The notes: generated by a model not told the origin, from the letters alone. A stretch of DNA of 64,000 nt from Bacillus mesophilus (GCF_011008845.1 NZ_JAAIWM010000003.1:1-64000), one strand, 5' to 3'. Shown: positions 1 through 8,973, counted from the stretch's first letter. Program-made: numbers and translations.

Positions 1-138
1 TTATCCCAGTCTTACAGGCAGGTTGCCCACGTGTTACTCACCCGTCCGCCGCTAATCTCCGAAGAGATCCGCTCGACTTGCATGTATTAGGCACGCCGCC
101 AGCGTTCGTCCTGAGCCAGGATCAAACTCTCCAATAAA
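1..138 (-). rRNA. rrs: 16S ribosomal RNA, 5' end (partial)
   Basis: Read on the minus strand, the first 138 bases are the 5' end of a bacterial 16S rRNA: the AGAGTTTGATCCTGGCTCAG universal primer site (about 132-113), the ACGCTGGCGGC stretch, and the TGCAAGTCGAGCGGA segment before variable loop V1. The mature end is placed at about 138 by analogy with B. subtilis. The rest of the gene and its operon lie to the left of the window. Confidence 0.98.
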
Positions 139-163
139 GTGTTTGATTGCTCATTACACCGGC

Positions 164-207
164 AATCTACTGAGTTTTTTCGCGTTAGCGAAAAAACTCA
201 GTAGATT
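164..207 (-). other. Perfect hairpin in the pre-16S leader
   Basis: A perfect 20-bp inverted repeat (164-183 against 188-207) with a 4-base loop sits 26 bases upstream of the mature 16S end. Its place in the transcribed leader suggests a role in precursor folding or RNase III processing; that role is inference. Confidence 0.7.
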
Positions 208-263
208 TTAAAAATTTATTACTTGCGTTGGCCTTAAAGACCAACACGCTTGACGTTTTGTTT

Positions 264-276
264 AGTTTTCAAAGAA
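264..276 (-). promoter_or_regulatory. boxA-like antitermination motif of the rrn leader
   Basis: The minus strand reads TTCTTTGAAAACT, the boxA-like word typical of Bacillus rRNA leaders and spacers. It lies between promoter P2 and the 16S gene, as expected for a Nus-factor antitermination site. Confidence 0.6.
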
Positions 277-305
277 CTTGTCTATCGCTCAAAAGCGACT
301 TTATT

Positions 306-335
306 AATTTAACACATCACCTTCGAATAAGTCAA
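306..335 (-). promoter_or_regulatory. Candidate rrn promoter P2
   Basis: The minus strand carries TTGACT (335-330) and TAAATT (311-306) separated by 18 bases, a sigma-A-like pair upstream of the boxA motif and 16S leader. Confidence 0.55.
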
Positions 336-388
336 CACTTTTTTAAAACTTTTTAAATGAGTTGATTTGGTTTCTGGCGACAAAAAAT

Positions 389-418
389 AATATAACATGT
401 TATCCATAATCATTTCAA
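389..418 (-). promoter_or_regulatory. Candidate rrn promoter P1
   Basis: The minus strand carries TTGAAA (418-413) and TATATT (394-389) with an 18-base spacer, about 80 bases upstream of P2. Tandem promoters are the rule for Bacillus rRNA operons. The remaining bases between 420 and 640 show no gene, and I see no TPP riboswitch before thiT. Confidence 0.5.
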
Positions 419-661
419 GTGTTTTTTGAAATTTATTTTCGGTAATTTAATTCTTTTATTATTACAGGCCCCTGACGGAAAAAACAAGATCTTTGGGTAC
501 TTGTTCAACTAAATTTGATTTCACTTTGGGAAATCAACATAAACTAGCTACATTAAACTGACCTAAACATGATTCGTCTATTAGGAAGAAGACATTTTAT
601 ATAGAAACAACTATAATTAAAAAGTTACTATATGTAGAAATTGAGTTAGGAGGAATATTTC

Positions 662-1222
662 TTGCAGAACAAAAAAATAGTATTTCTGGTAGAGGTCGCA
701 ATTTTCTCGTCACTTGCTTATTTACTAGACTTTCTATCATTTAAGATATGGGCACAGGGTGGTTCAGTATCTTTATCAATGGTTCCAGTCTTTTTTATTG
801 CATTTCGTTGGGGTATTAAAGGAGGATTATTATCCGGTTTATTATACGGAGCCCTTCAGTTAATTACCACCCCTTATATCTACAGTATCCCTCAAGCCTT
901 TATGGACTATATTTTAGCGTTTACCTTATTAGGGTTAGCTGGTCTAGTATCAGGTAGAATAAAAACTTCTTTAATAGAAGGAAACAAAAGTAAGTTGAGT
1001 ACATATATAATACTTGGTGCACTTATTGGAAGTTCCATAAGGTTTCTTGCACATTATATAGGAGGTATCATCTTTTTTGCAGATTATGCTCCTGAAGGAA
1101 CACCTGTAGCATTATACTCCCTACTATATAACGGATCTTATATGTTACCTGCTTTTATACTAAGTTCTATTGTATTAATCCTCATGGTTAGTTCTTCAAA
1201 AAGATTATTACAAACAAATTGA
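662..1222 (+). CDS. thiT: Thiamine ECF transporter substrate-binding subunit ThiT
   Basis: This 186-residue, six-helix membrane protein belongs to the ThiT (YuaJ) family, the S component that captures thiamine and docks on the shared EcfAA'T energy-coupling module. Family-like stretches are GGSVSLSMVPVF (about 33-44) and the ALQLITTPY segment (about 65-73), where ThiT lines the thiamine pocket. The start is TTG at 662, preceded by GGAGGA at 649-654. thiT genes of Bacillus usually sit behind a TPP riboswitch; I could not find its conserved pieces upstream here. The neighbouring rRNA operon diverges from it, as I recall for rrnB-yuaJ in B. subtilis. Confidence 0.9.
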   Translation: MQNKKIVFLVEVAIFSSLAYLLDFLSFKIWAQGGSVSLSMVPVFFIAFRWGIKGGLLSGLLYGALQLITTPYIYSIPQAFMDYILAFTLLGLAGLVSGRIKTSLIEGNKSKLSTYIILGALIGSSIRFLAHYIGGIIFFADYAPEGTPVALYSLLYNGSYMLPAFILSSIVLILMVSSSKRLLQTN

Positions 1223-1228
1223 TATAAA

Positions 1229-1263
1229 AACCCATTCAAAAATTTTGAATGGGTTTTTTATTT
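1229..1263 (+). terminator. Intrinsic terminator after thiT
   Basis: AACCCATTCAAAA and its reverse complement form a 13-bp stem followed by TTTTTTATTTTAT, directly after the thiT stop. Confidence 0.85.
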
Positions 1264-1371
1264 TATATAAGGGATTAAATATTTTTTATTCTTTTGCAAG
1301 AAACAATATACATAATTCTATTATCTCTATCATACCTTTTAGTAGAGGAATTTATATTAGGGGGATCTTAT

Positions 1372-1560
1372 ATGATATTTTTTGCTGCTATGATATTTTC
1401 TATTATCATGTCAGTCTTCTTATTTTTAATAGGATACTGGGAAGCAATAAAAATAAGTAATGAAGAGGGGCAAGTAAAGGGCGGTACCATGATTTTTTGT
1501 TTGATCATGGGGTTTGTATTCGCCGTGTTTGCAAGTAGTTTTTCCACGTCAATTGCCTAG
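1372..1560 (+). CDS. Small two-helix membrane protein, unknown function
   Basis: A 62-residue protein with two hydrophobic segments (about 2-22 and 41-60) joined by a short charged loop (EAIKISNEEGQVKGG). I chose ATG 1372 because AGGGGGA at 1359-1365 is well spaced; the open frame extends upstream to a TTG at 1294 with no ribosome site. The stop codon lies inside a terminator palindrome. I do not recognise the family. Confidence 0.6.
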   Translation: MIFFAAMIFSIIMSVFLFLIGYWEAIKISNEEGQVKGGTMIFCLIMGFVFAVFASSFSTSIA

Positions 1561-1583
1561 TGAATTTCACTAGGCAATTTTGT
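1551..1583. terminator. Bidirectional terminator
   Basis: A near-perfect palindrome (AATTGCCTAGTGAA and its complement) with T-runs on both sides; it contains the stop codons of both converging genes. Confidence 0.8.
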
Positions 1584-2472
1584 TTTCTATTATAATGACT
1601 TCTTTCTGTTTCCATAGCAGAAATAGACAAATTCCCGATATAACTACTGCTCCTCCAACTAATTGATGGATATGAATAAGCTCATTAAGTAAGTAATAGG
1701 CCAATATAGAAGCTCCAATCGGTTCAATTAGTATAGTTACTGATATAAGGGAAGTACTTACCCAGCGTAACGCGTAATTGAACATCGTATGTCCTAAAAG
1801 AGTCGGAAAAATAGCTAATAATAAGAAATACATCCACTGTTCAGAGGTATAAGAAAATAAGGGATCTCCACTAAAAAAGACATAGATCAGTAAAGTTACA
1901 GAACTAACGAGATACACGATAAATGTGTAGGTAACTAACGACAACCTACTCCTTACATCTTGACCAAATAAGAAATATACCGTTACTAACAAACACGCTA
2001 TTAACGCGAGGATATCTCCCCACAATGCAAGCCCACTAATCCTAAAGTCACCCCAACTGATTATGATACTACCTATTACGGCTAATACAGCACTCATGAT
2101 CGAACGGAAAGTAAACTTCTCCTTAAAAAATAAATATGTTCCTAAAAATGCGAATATGGGCTGTAAAGTTACAAGCACAACCGAACTTGCCACAGATGTA
2201 AATCTAAGTGACTCAAACCACAAAACAAAATGCAGGGCTAAGAATACACCAGCAATTGAAGAATAGATCCAATCCCGTTTTGTGATAGCTTTAAGTTCAC
2301 CAACATGCTTAAATAGAAATAGCGGAGTCATTATTAATACGGAGAAAAAAATACGATAAAATGCCGTAATTGATGAAGGCGCCTCGGCAAATTTCACCAA
2401 AATCGCTGAGCATGAAACGGTTATAATTCCTAGTGCCAAAGCCAAATAAGCTTTCGTTAAATTTGTGCCCAT
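1570..2472 (-). CDS. EamA/DMT-superfamily transporter
   Basis: A 300-residue membrane protein with about ten helices in two homologous halves, the fold of the drug/metabolite transporter superfamily (EamA). The first half carries the family-like stretch SSVVLVTLQPIFAFLGTYLFF (about 95-115) and the second the equivalent SLISVTILIEPIGASILAYYLL (about 240-260). Members export amino acids, metabolites or drugs; the substrate cannot be told. Start ATG 2472 follows TAGGAG. It stands alone, converging with the small gene to its left. Confidence 0.85.
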   Translation of the reverse strand: MGTNLTKAYLALALGIITVSCSAILVKFAEAPSSITAFYRIFFSVLIMTPLFLFKHVGELKAITKRDWIYSSIAGVFLALHFVLWFESLRFTSVASSVVLVTLQPIFAFLGTYLFFKEKFTFRSIMSAVLAVIGSIIISWGDFRISGLALWGDILALIACLLVTVYFLFGQDVRSRLSLVTYTFIVYLVSSVTLLIYVFFSGDPLFSYTSEQWMYFLLLAIFPTLLGHTMFNYALRWVSTSLISVTILIEPIGASILAYYLLNELIHIHQLVGGAVVISGICLFLLWKQKEVIIIENKIA

Positions 2473-2595
2473 TTGTTTTCTCCTAAGTATTCAAAATTGT
2501 AGATTTATTATATATGACAAAATCAGAAAAGAGTATAAAAAATAATAAGAGATATCTTGCAAAAATATTTTGTATAAGTTGAAGGTGGTCAGAGG

Positions 2596-3255
2596 ATGAA
2601 AAAAACTGCAGTAATTGTTGGAGCAAGTGGATTAGTTGGGAAAAGCCTTTTAGAGATTTTACTAAGTAGTGACTATTATGACCACGTTAAAATATTAGTA
2701 AGAAATAAATTAGAAATCACACATAACAAATTAGAACAGATTAAAGTTAATTTCGATCAGTTAGAGTTATATAAAGAGCATTTATATGCGGAGGATGTTT
2801 TCTGTTGTCTTGGAACTACAATCAAGAAGGCAAAAACGAAAGAGGCCTTTAAGCTAGTCGACTTTGAATATCCTGTTAAGCTAGCCTTACTATCAGAAGA
2901 ATGTGGTGTAAGAAATTTTTTAATCATTACCGCAATGGGCTCAGATGTAAATTCTAGGTTCTTTTACAATCAGGTCAAAGGTGAAGTAGAGCAAGAGATA
3001 CATAATATTAAAATCCCAGCTATTCACATTTTTAGACCTTCTCTCCTACTAGGTAACCGTGATGAATTTCGTTTAGGAGAAAAATTCGCATCCTCCCTTA
3101 CACCACTATTAAATATCTTTTTAACGGGTGGACGAAAAAAATATCGTCCTATTCAAGCAAAGGATGTTGCATCTGCTATGTATCATGCAGCTAATATTGA
3201 TCATTGTGGACTATTTATATATGAGTCAGATGAGATTTTTACGATGAGTCAGTAG
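2596..3255 (+). CDS. NAD(P)-binding Rossmann-fold protein (atypical SDR, HTATIP2-like)
   Basis: A 219-residue protein starting with the dinucleotide-binding motif GASGLVG (residues 8-14). It resembles the atypical short-chain dehydrogenase/NmrA group (HTATIP2-like, SDR_a5): CCLGTTIKKAKTKEAF (about 75-90) and RPSLLLGNRDEFRLGE (about 147-162) are typical. No canonical SDR Tyr-x-x-x-Lys site is evident, so it may be a redox sensor or a dehydrogenase with unknown substrate. Monocistronic, with a terminator directly after. Confidence 0.8.
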   Translation: MKKTAVIVGASGLVGKSLLEILLSSDYYDHVKILVRNKLEITHNKLEQIKVNFDQLELYKEHLYAEDVFCCLGTTIKKAKTKEAFKLVDFEYPVKLALLSEECGVRNFLIITAMGSDVNSRFFYNQVKGEVEQEIHNIKIPAIHIFRPSLLLGNRDEFRLGEKFASSLTPLLNIFLTGGRKKYRPIQAKDVASAMYHAANIDHCGLFIYESDEIFTMSQ

Positions 3256-3265
3256 AGAAGTAAGC

Positions 3266-3306
3266 AAAAAGGACACTTTGGTTAGACCAACCAAAGTGTC
3301 CTTTTA
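3266..3306. terminator. Bidirectional terminator
   Basis: AAAAAGGACACTTTGGTT pairs with AACCAAAGTGTCCTTTT around a short loop; A- and T-runs flank both arms, between two converging genes. Confidence 0.85.
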
Positions 3307-3609
3307 TGGCTTTGAAATAAAGTAGCGTAAATACTCATACTTAGAAGTAGGTACACTAGAGATTACATCACCATTCTCATCTTTAGTGACTTCAATTTCC
3401 TGATAGGTCTCTATAACATGCCCATCAATAACTTCTTTTTTTATCAACTGCATTTCTAATGTAGGAACCAATGACAAATCCTCTTCCTCTACTTCAGCCA
3501 TGGCTGGAACTAGAGTATCAAAATCAACTCGATGCCCGCTCATAGAAAAAGGGGTATCAAGAAACGCTACAATCCCTAGAATTGTCACAATCACTAACAC
3601 ATTTTTCAT
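3304..3609 (-). CDS. Small exported or membrane-anchored protein, unknown function
   Basis: A 101-residue protein with one N-terminal hydrophobic segment (about 3-22), compatible with a signal peptide or anchor, then a hydrophilic acidic domain (EVEEEDLS, EVTKDENGD). Start ATG 3609 follows GGGGGGAT. I do not recognise the family; the position next to another small single-anchor protein may mean similar envelope roles, which is inference. Confidence 0.6.
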   Translation of the reverse strand: MKNVLVIVTILGIVAFLDTPFSMSGHRVDFDTLVPAMAEVEEEDLSLVPTLEMQLIKKEVIDGHVIETYQEIEVTKDENGDVISSVPTSKYEYLRYFISKP

Positions 3610-3750
3610 ACTATCCCCCCATTCACGCTACTTTATTTTATGATTGTCCTAATGAACTATATTACTTTTTTCTTCAGAAAAATCCGGTTGGCTCCAAGTT
3701 TATGGACTAAGTTAATTGGAATTCATTATTATATGTTAATTATTTTCTCC

Positions 3751-3783
3751 AAAAAAAACGAAGCCTATTATCGACTTCGTTAT
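3751..3783 (-). terminator. Terminator of the 3780-4082 gene
   Basis: On the minus strand AACGAAG and CTTCGTT pair around 11 bases, followed by a run of eight T; the stem includes the stop codon. Confidence 0.75.
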
Positions 3784-4082
3784 TTCTCAAAAGCTATGCT
3801 CTTAATAGGAACAAACTGATTCATGATTCCTAATGTTATCATATCTTTATCTGTTAAAAGGTTTGTATGATAAACCGTGAAAAAGAAGAAATCCTTTTTC
3901 GTTGTCGAGGTGTCTATAATGGGTTTAGCAACATAGTCGACTCCTATATTAACTAAAATACCCTTTTCCTCTGTTAAGCGATCTGCCACCCATGAAACAT
4001 ATCTATCCTGACCTGGGTTTAAAAACACCATTAACAAAACCAAAACCCCAAGTATACTTCCTATAACATATCTTTTCTTCAA
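3780..4082 (-). CDS. Small membrane-anchored protein, possibly DUF4359 family
   Basis: A 100-residue protein with an N-terminal hydrophobic helix (about 5-21) and an extracytoplasmic tail with DFFFFTVYHTNLL (about 64-76). The pattern reminds me of the DUF4359 family of Bacillus, but this is from memory and uncertain. The start is TTG at 4082, behind AGGAGG. Function unknown. Confidence 0.6.
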   Translation of the reverse strand: MKKRYVIGSILGVLVLLMVFLNPGQDRYVSWVADRLTEEKGILVNIGVDYVAKPIIDTSTTKKDFFFFTVYHTNLLTDKDMITLGIMNQFVPIKSIAFEK

Positions 4083-4196
4083 AATGGAAACCTCCTAAAA
4101 CTTGTTAGTCTCCATCTTATCCATATACTATACGTTATAAACACAACTTCTTTGTGCTGACATTCTATTACTATGATAAGGTGAGAATAATTTGGG

Positions 4197-4224
4197 TTGA
4201 AATGTGGTGAATTTATAGTATAAT
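4197..4224 (+). promoter_or_regulatory. Sigma-A promoter of tRNA-Ala
   Basis: TTGAAA (4197-4202) and TATAAT (4219-4224) with a 16-base spacer lie 23 bases before the tRNA. Confidence 0.7.
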
Positions 4225-4246
4225 ATCGCTATATGTATTATATCTC

Positions 4247-4319
4247 GGGGCATTAGCTCAGCTGGGAGAGCGCTACGCTGGCAGCGTAGAGGTCAGGGGT
4301 TCGAGCCCCCTATGCTCCA
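4247..4319 (+). tRNA. tRNA-Ala (anticodon GGC)
   Basis: The 73 bases fold into a standard cloverleaf: acceptor GGGGCAT/ATGCTCC, D stem GCTC/GAGC, anticodon stem CTACG/CGTAG with loop CTGGCAG (anticodon GGC), T arm AGGGG/CCCCT around TTCGAGC, discriminator A. The 3' CCA is not encoded, so a nucleotidyltransferase must add it. It is a stand-alone gene with its own promoter and terminator. Confidence 0.97.
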
Positions 4320-4324
4320 CTTTA

Positions 4325-4354
4325 AAAAACCCTTGCAGACGCAAGGGTTTTTTC
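4325..4354 (+). terminator. Terminator of tRNA-Ala
   Basis: AAAACCCTTGC pairs with GCAAGGGTTTT across a 4-base loop and is followed by T residues. Confidence 0.85.
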
Positions 4355-4463
4355 CTATTTCTAAAATCTCTTCGTTTTCTCTCCTATTTGACTACGTTTA
4401 CAGTTAATATGTTTCTATCATTACATAAACCGCTCATAAATAGGTACTACACACTAAAAATCG

Positions 4464-7400
4464 CTATAAACCTTTTCCATTTATCTTTTTCTCATAAGGC
4501 ATATCTAGCTTTTCCGCCCACTTTAGGCTTTCTCTTCTATATTTGAGAGCTTGTTTTTCAAGATCATTATTGATCGAATATTTAGCTTTGTAAAAATAAT
4601 ATCTTGACCAAGCGATTGGGAAAATCTTCGCAAACTTTTTAAGCTCACCTAATGCTTGCTCAAACTTCTCCGTCATTTCAGGTTGATGTTGAACTCTGTT
4701 TAGATAGACCTCTACCACAGCTGCATAGCTATCATAGGCATAGTAAGCAGTAGGAGCTGATAACATAATTAGTGTTAATGCTTTTTCGGCAAATTGAAAT
4801 GACAGTTCTAGCTGATTAAGTTTTAAATAGGAAACTGCTAGTTGACTATAAACTCTTATTTCTTCAATTAATCCGATGTTAATTTTAATTAAGTCTTCTG
4901 CTTCAGTTAGTAATTCTATCGCATCTTGGTATTGCTCTTGGTAAATGTAACATTCTGCTTGTCCTAGTAACCCCCATGATTGGGCCTGTGCATTCCCACT
5001 CTTCTTACCCGATTGGTAAATCTCATTTGCAAGTAAGGAGCTTTTTTCATAATCAGCAAGATGAAAAGCAAGGGCTTTTACATACAGGTAAGAACAAGCC
5101 TCCCAGTATCTTCGATCTCCGATTTTCTCATATATACCCATTGCCAAAATGCTATGTTTCAGCGAATCTTCCCATTCCCCTACTCCTATGTGGTATAAAG
5201 AGATATCCATACTAGCCCAAGCTTTTGCCCGTAAATCGTCCACTTGTTCTACAACCTTTAATGCCTGATTCCTATAAGTTCGAGCTAAGGGATAGAAGGT
5301 CAAAATTCCAGCAGTTACACACATATTCCCCGTAATCTGAGCTAACTCCAGAGACGGACCTGACTTTTCCGCAAGATTAAGTCCCCGTAAAGAGCAATAT
5401 AGATTGTCCATCGGCTTATTAGTAAAGAAGTAGATTTCTGATAAACGGAAATAACATCTTGCTTGTTCCAAAATATCCTCCACTACTTTAGTAGATGTAA
5501 TAAAATAGTTCGGTATTGCTCTGTGAAGAATCTGAATGGAAACTTGTTGTAACATCGAAAGCTTATATAAGATTCGGCTATCTTTCACTCCGTTCCCTAA
5601 CAGAGTCAGAGCCTTTTTCAAGCTTGCCTCAGCTTTAATCATATCCCCTATCCCCATATAGGATTCTCCTAGTAAACGATGCCAAACACCTTGTTTATTT
5701 CTACTATATAAATCTACCTTCCCTTCTGCTTTCTCAATCAACTCACTAAATAGTTTTACTGCATCAGGATAAGCACCCGTTTCCATGGATTGATTACCTG
5801 CAAGCTCTAAATACTCCAATGTTTTAAGAGGCACTTCTGCTTGATCCCAGTGATAGGCTAAAACGCTATAATATGGTGATAGGTCCGATGAGAATTTTTC
5901 TTCATACCATTCTGCCAATGCAAGATGCAGTTGTTTTCTTTGTGAATGCACGAGCATATGATACGTTACTTCTTGAGTAAGAATGTGCTTAAACATATAC
6001 GTAAGTTCTGGATTCACTTCTTCTAGCATCGTGAGGTTCAGTTGTTCATAGGCATATAGATAGTCTGACAGTCTGTCGGTTTCTTTTACAATGGGGTAAA
6101 TCCCCTCTAGTGCTGAATAAGTAAATGACCTACCTATTACGCTTGCAGTCTTTAATCCAAGTTGCTCTGAATAGGATAGTCGATCGATTCTACTTGTAAT
6201 AACCCCTTGTATGGAATTAGGGAATTGAACTTGAACTAAATCCCACTTCTCCATATTGATTTCACAAACATCCCCTGTAATAGTGATCATTCCACCATCA
6301 CGCAAAGCATAAGCCAATTCTTCACTGAAAAATGGATGTCCTTCTGTTTTAGCGTAGATAAACGAACTTATTTTAGATGGCAAATTCTGAATACCTAAAC
6401 ATTGGGAAATAAGTTGATTAGTTTCACCAAAGGTTAGTACGTCTAATTTAATTTTGATACTATCTTCTTTACTTTCTATCACAGAATATTCAGGAGGTAG
6501 ATTTGAGAATTCTGGTCTCATTGACATAACTATAAAACTAGGAGAACAATGATTTAAGTAAGATAATAAGAATGACCAAGAGGCAGAATCCACCCAATGT
6601 GCATCATCTAACATAATAACGGTAGGAGTGGTTCCAATATAATATCGTAAAACCTCGATAAATAACTGATGAGTATTGTCTGCTCGCACACGTCCTGTCA
6701 TCGGTCTTGTCCATTCATTATCTGGTAAATCTAAAGAAAGCACCACATTTAACAATGGACAAAGATGTTTTACATGAGGCAATTCTCTTTCAATTTTTTG
6801 CTGAATCTCTTTTTGTCGAAGTAATGCGTCTTCTGGTAACGTATGTACATTCAGTATCTCATGAAAGATCGGTCTCCAAGCATAGTAAGGGGTCAACCTT
6901 TCTATAGAATCCCCTGATCCTGTAAGAACATTGTAGTTAAACGTTTTTGCTTCCTCTATCAATCTTTGAAGAAGTTGCGTTTTTCCAATGCCCGCTTCGC
7001 CTTGCATAAAAACAATGCTACTTTCTCCGTATTCGTAACGAGCTAATCGGTTCTTAAGCACTTCCTCTTCTATTAGTCGACCAACAAATGCTTGGTTGTA
7101 AGTTGAAGTGTTTTTACCTTTTAGACCGATTGGACTATACACCGGTATATGAGATGATAGCCCCTTTAATAGAATATGTTCTGGTTTCCCAAAGTGAAAC
7201 TCATTTTGAGTTAATTGGAAAGTGGCATCATCACAGAATATGGACATCTTCCCTATGCTCATAAGTCTAGCTGCAAGATTTACAACATCCCCTATCATCG
7301 TATACTCGCGCTTAATTCTATTCCCTATTGTTCCACAGAACACCAACCCACTTGCTATTCCAATTGAATGGTTGACATCCATCTCTTTCAAATTCGTAGA

Positions 7401-8381
7401 AATACTAATTGCTGCTTTAATCAATCTTAGACCATCATCTTCATGTGTTAATGATGGCAGACCCATGGCTGAAATAACTGATACCCCTTTTTCATCTATA
7501 CTCATTTTATGTAATGATCCGTTATAAAAATTGAGGATATCTTGAATACTTCTAATTACTTTATGAACTACATCTAACGAAGCATCACCTTTATAGTAGT
7601 CTGGAAGATGGACGAACATGACAGTAACAAATCGGTATTCCGCCGACCAATCTGTCTGATTCTCAGAGATGGTACTCAGGACAGAAGGTGGTAGATAAGG
7701 TTCGTATAAGGTTTGTTGTTCTTCTGGTATTTCTAATGTTGGAGTTGTAATTATGGAAGTCGTAAGTAAATTTAAATCTTCCAAATTATCTTCATTGATA
7801 GCAAGCAATTTGTAAGTCTGAGGTGATAGTAATACCTTTTTTAGTTCATAAGCATTTTCAAGTGTATGCAATTGAACGACAGCCTCACCTGATAACACCA
7901 CTTCCCATTTTCCTTTTATGCCACCTACAAACGATACTTTATAAGAACCTGCACTAATTAGTACACGCATCGATAACTGTATGTTTTCAGTAGTTTGAGT
8001 TGACGAAATATATTCCTGCATAGCTGCACCACATATTACCGCATACTTAGTGGATAACGATAGCTGTTCATCATCCTCACTATTCCAGACCGCGATCAGT
8101 GCGTCACCAGCAAAGCTGACAACCTCTCCTCCATGCTCTGTAACCAAACTAATAATTTTATTAAAGTATCCATTCAAAACAGTAGAAAGTTCTTCTAATC
8201 CAATTGAACCTTTTTTCATTAACTGTTCCGTTAAACTTGTAAACTTCGACAAATCTGCAAATAAAATGGCCCCCTTATAGAAATCCTCTTTAGGACCTTC
8301 TATAATTCTGTCATTTTGAACCTTCCTTATAATGTAATTAGATAAATAACTTGTTAGTGATTCTGACGTATGACTTAACAT
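4464..8381 (-). CDS. Soluble-adenylyl-cyclase-like protein: two class III cyclase domains, ATPase and TPR-like region
   Basis: A 1305-residue cytoplasmic protein built like mammalian soluble adenylyl cyclase. Domain C1 (about 35-200) has the metal-binding aspartates in FADLSKFT (D43) and FAGDALIAVW (D93). Domain C2 (about 245-415) has SIGIASGLVFCGTIGN and EYTMIGDVVNLAARLM, with K298, T361, N368 and R372 where sAC has its adenine and transition-state residues. An AAA/NB-ARC-type ATPase follows: Walker A GEAGIGKT (461-468) and Walker B TVIMLDDAHW (587-596). The last 500 residues are helical TPR-like repeats. So it may make cAMP from ATP, gated by the ATPase/TPR part. The positions that bind bicarbonate in sAC (Lys, Arg) appear to be S89 and H172 here. 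I chose ATG 8381, behind GGGGAG; an ATG at 8393 lacks a ribosome site. No cAMP-receptor gene is nearby. Confidence 0.85.
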   Translation of the reverse strand: MLSHTSESLTSYLSNYIIRKVQNDRIIEGPKEDFYKGAILFADLSKFTSLTEQLMKKGSIGLEELSTVLNGYFNKIISLVTEHGGEVVSFAGDALIAVWNSEDDEQLSLSTKYAVICGAAMQEYISSTQTTENIQLSMRVLISAGSYKVSFVGGIKGKWEVVLSGEAVVQLHTLENAYELKKVLLSPQTYKLLAINEDNLEDLNLLTTSIITTPTLEIPEEQQTLYEPYLPPSVLSTISENQTDWSAEYRFVTVMFVHLPDYYKGDASLDVVHKVIRSIQDILNFYNGSLHKMSIDEKGVSVISAMGLPSLTHEDDGLRLIKAAISISTNLKEMDVNHSIGIASGLVFCGTIGNRIKREYTMIGDVVNLAARLMSIGKMSIFCDDATFQLTQNEFHFGKPEHILLKGLSSHIPVYSPIGLKGKNTSTYNQAFVGRLIEEEVLKNRLARYEYGESSIVFMQGEAGIGKTQLLQRLIEEAKTFNYNVLTGSGDSIERLTPYYAWRPIFHEILNVHTLPEDALLRQKEIQQKIERELPHVKHLCPLLNVVLSLDLPDNEWTRPMTGRVRADNTHQLFIEVLRYYIGTTPTVIMLDDAHWVDSASWSFLLSYLNHCSPSFIVMSMRPEFSNLPPEYSVIESKEDSIKIKLDVLTFGETNQLISQCLGIQNLPSKISSFIYAKTEGHPFFSEELAYALRDGGMITITGDVCEINMEKWDLVQVQFPNSIQGVITSRIDRLSYSEQLGLKTASVIGRSFTYSALEGIYPIVKETDRLSDYLYAYEQLNLTMLEEVNPELTYMFKHILTQEVTYHMLVHSQRKQLHLALAEWYEEKFSSDLSPYYSVLAYHWDQAEVPLKTLEYLELAGNQSMETGAYPDAVKLFSELIEKAEGKVDLYSRNKQGVWHRLLGESYMGIGDMIKAEASLKKALTLLGNGVKDSRILYKLSMLQQVSIQILHRAIPNYFITSTKVVEDILEQARCYFRLSEIYFFTNKPMDNLYCSLRGLNLAEKSGPSLELAQITGNMCVTAGILTFYPLARTYRNQALKVVEQVDDLRAKAWASMDISLYHIGVGEWEDSLKHSILAMGIYEKIGDRRYWEACSYLYVKALAFHLADYEKSSLLANEIYQSGKKSGNAQAQSWGLLGQAECYIYQEQYQDAIELLTEAEDLIKINIGLIEEIRVYSQLAVSYLKLNQLELSFQFAEKALTLIMLSAPTAYYAYDSYAAVVEVYLNRVQHQPEMTEKFEQALGELKKFAKIFPIAWSRYYFYKAKYSINNDLEKQALKYRRESLKWAEKLDMPYEKKINGKGL

Positions 8382-8973
8382 CGTGCTCCCCATTCATCAA
8401 TATAATGCCGTATCTAGCATCATTATAATTCTCAAGGGACGTTATGAATAGAGAAATTCGTATACTGTTCGAAGGTTTACAAGCTTTTTATCTCATCTTG
8501 TTTAATCTTGTGATTACACAGCATCTCTAGCAGGGTGAAGTGATGGAAAAGGTTCAGTCCTAACTATCCAATATGTACTCAATCCAACACATTTTCTTCT
8601 ATTGAAATAACACCAATACTATTCACTCATTTTGACTGTGAAAATCTGTAAACACAATACTGATAACATCCTCTATCCTATTAGGCTTCCTCAATCAAAG
8701 TTTTATATAGATCGATGATATATTCCTAGTTTTATTACCCTAATACCACTTTTACTGTGATATATTCTCCAATTTTATAAATTGCCCAAGCATTCATTCC
8801 GTTGTCTCATACCTTAAGTACTATAGTGGATTTTATTAAAAGAGACTAAGTACTAATATTGAAAATTGTTTAAAGCCTAATCAGGTGGGAGCAAACCAAT
8901 ATTCAATTAATCTACTTTCCTTCTTTATTCAACTATATAGGTAATAAAACTATTAGAACGAGGTGTGGAAACA
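8382..8973. other. Intergenic region between the cyclase and the phosphonate operon
   Basis: About 590 A+T-rich bases separate the two divergent units and must hold both promoters. I see no open frame with a ribosome site, no strong hairpin and no known riboswitch; no sigma-A promoter stands out clearly. Confidence 0.5.

Noticed and set aside
1245..1460. 71-codon + strand open frame over the small membrane protein gene
   Set aside because: Overlaps a terminator and the better-supported frame with AGGGGGA and ATG 1372.
8509..8520. TGTGATTACACA resembling a CRP/Fnr site between the cyclase and aepX
   Set aside because: The half-sites are only 4 bases apart; CRP/Fnr sites need TGTGA-N6-TCACA.
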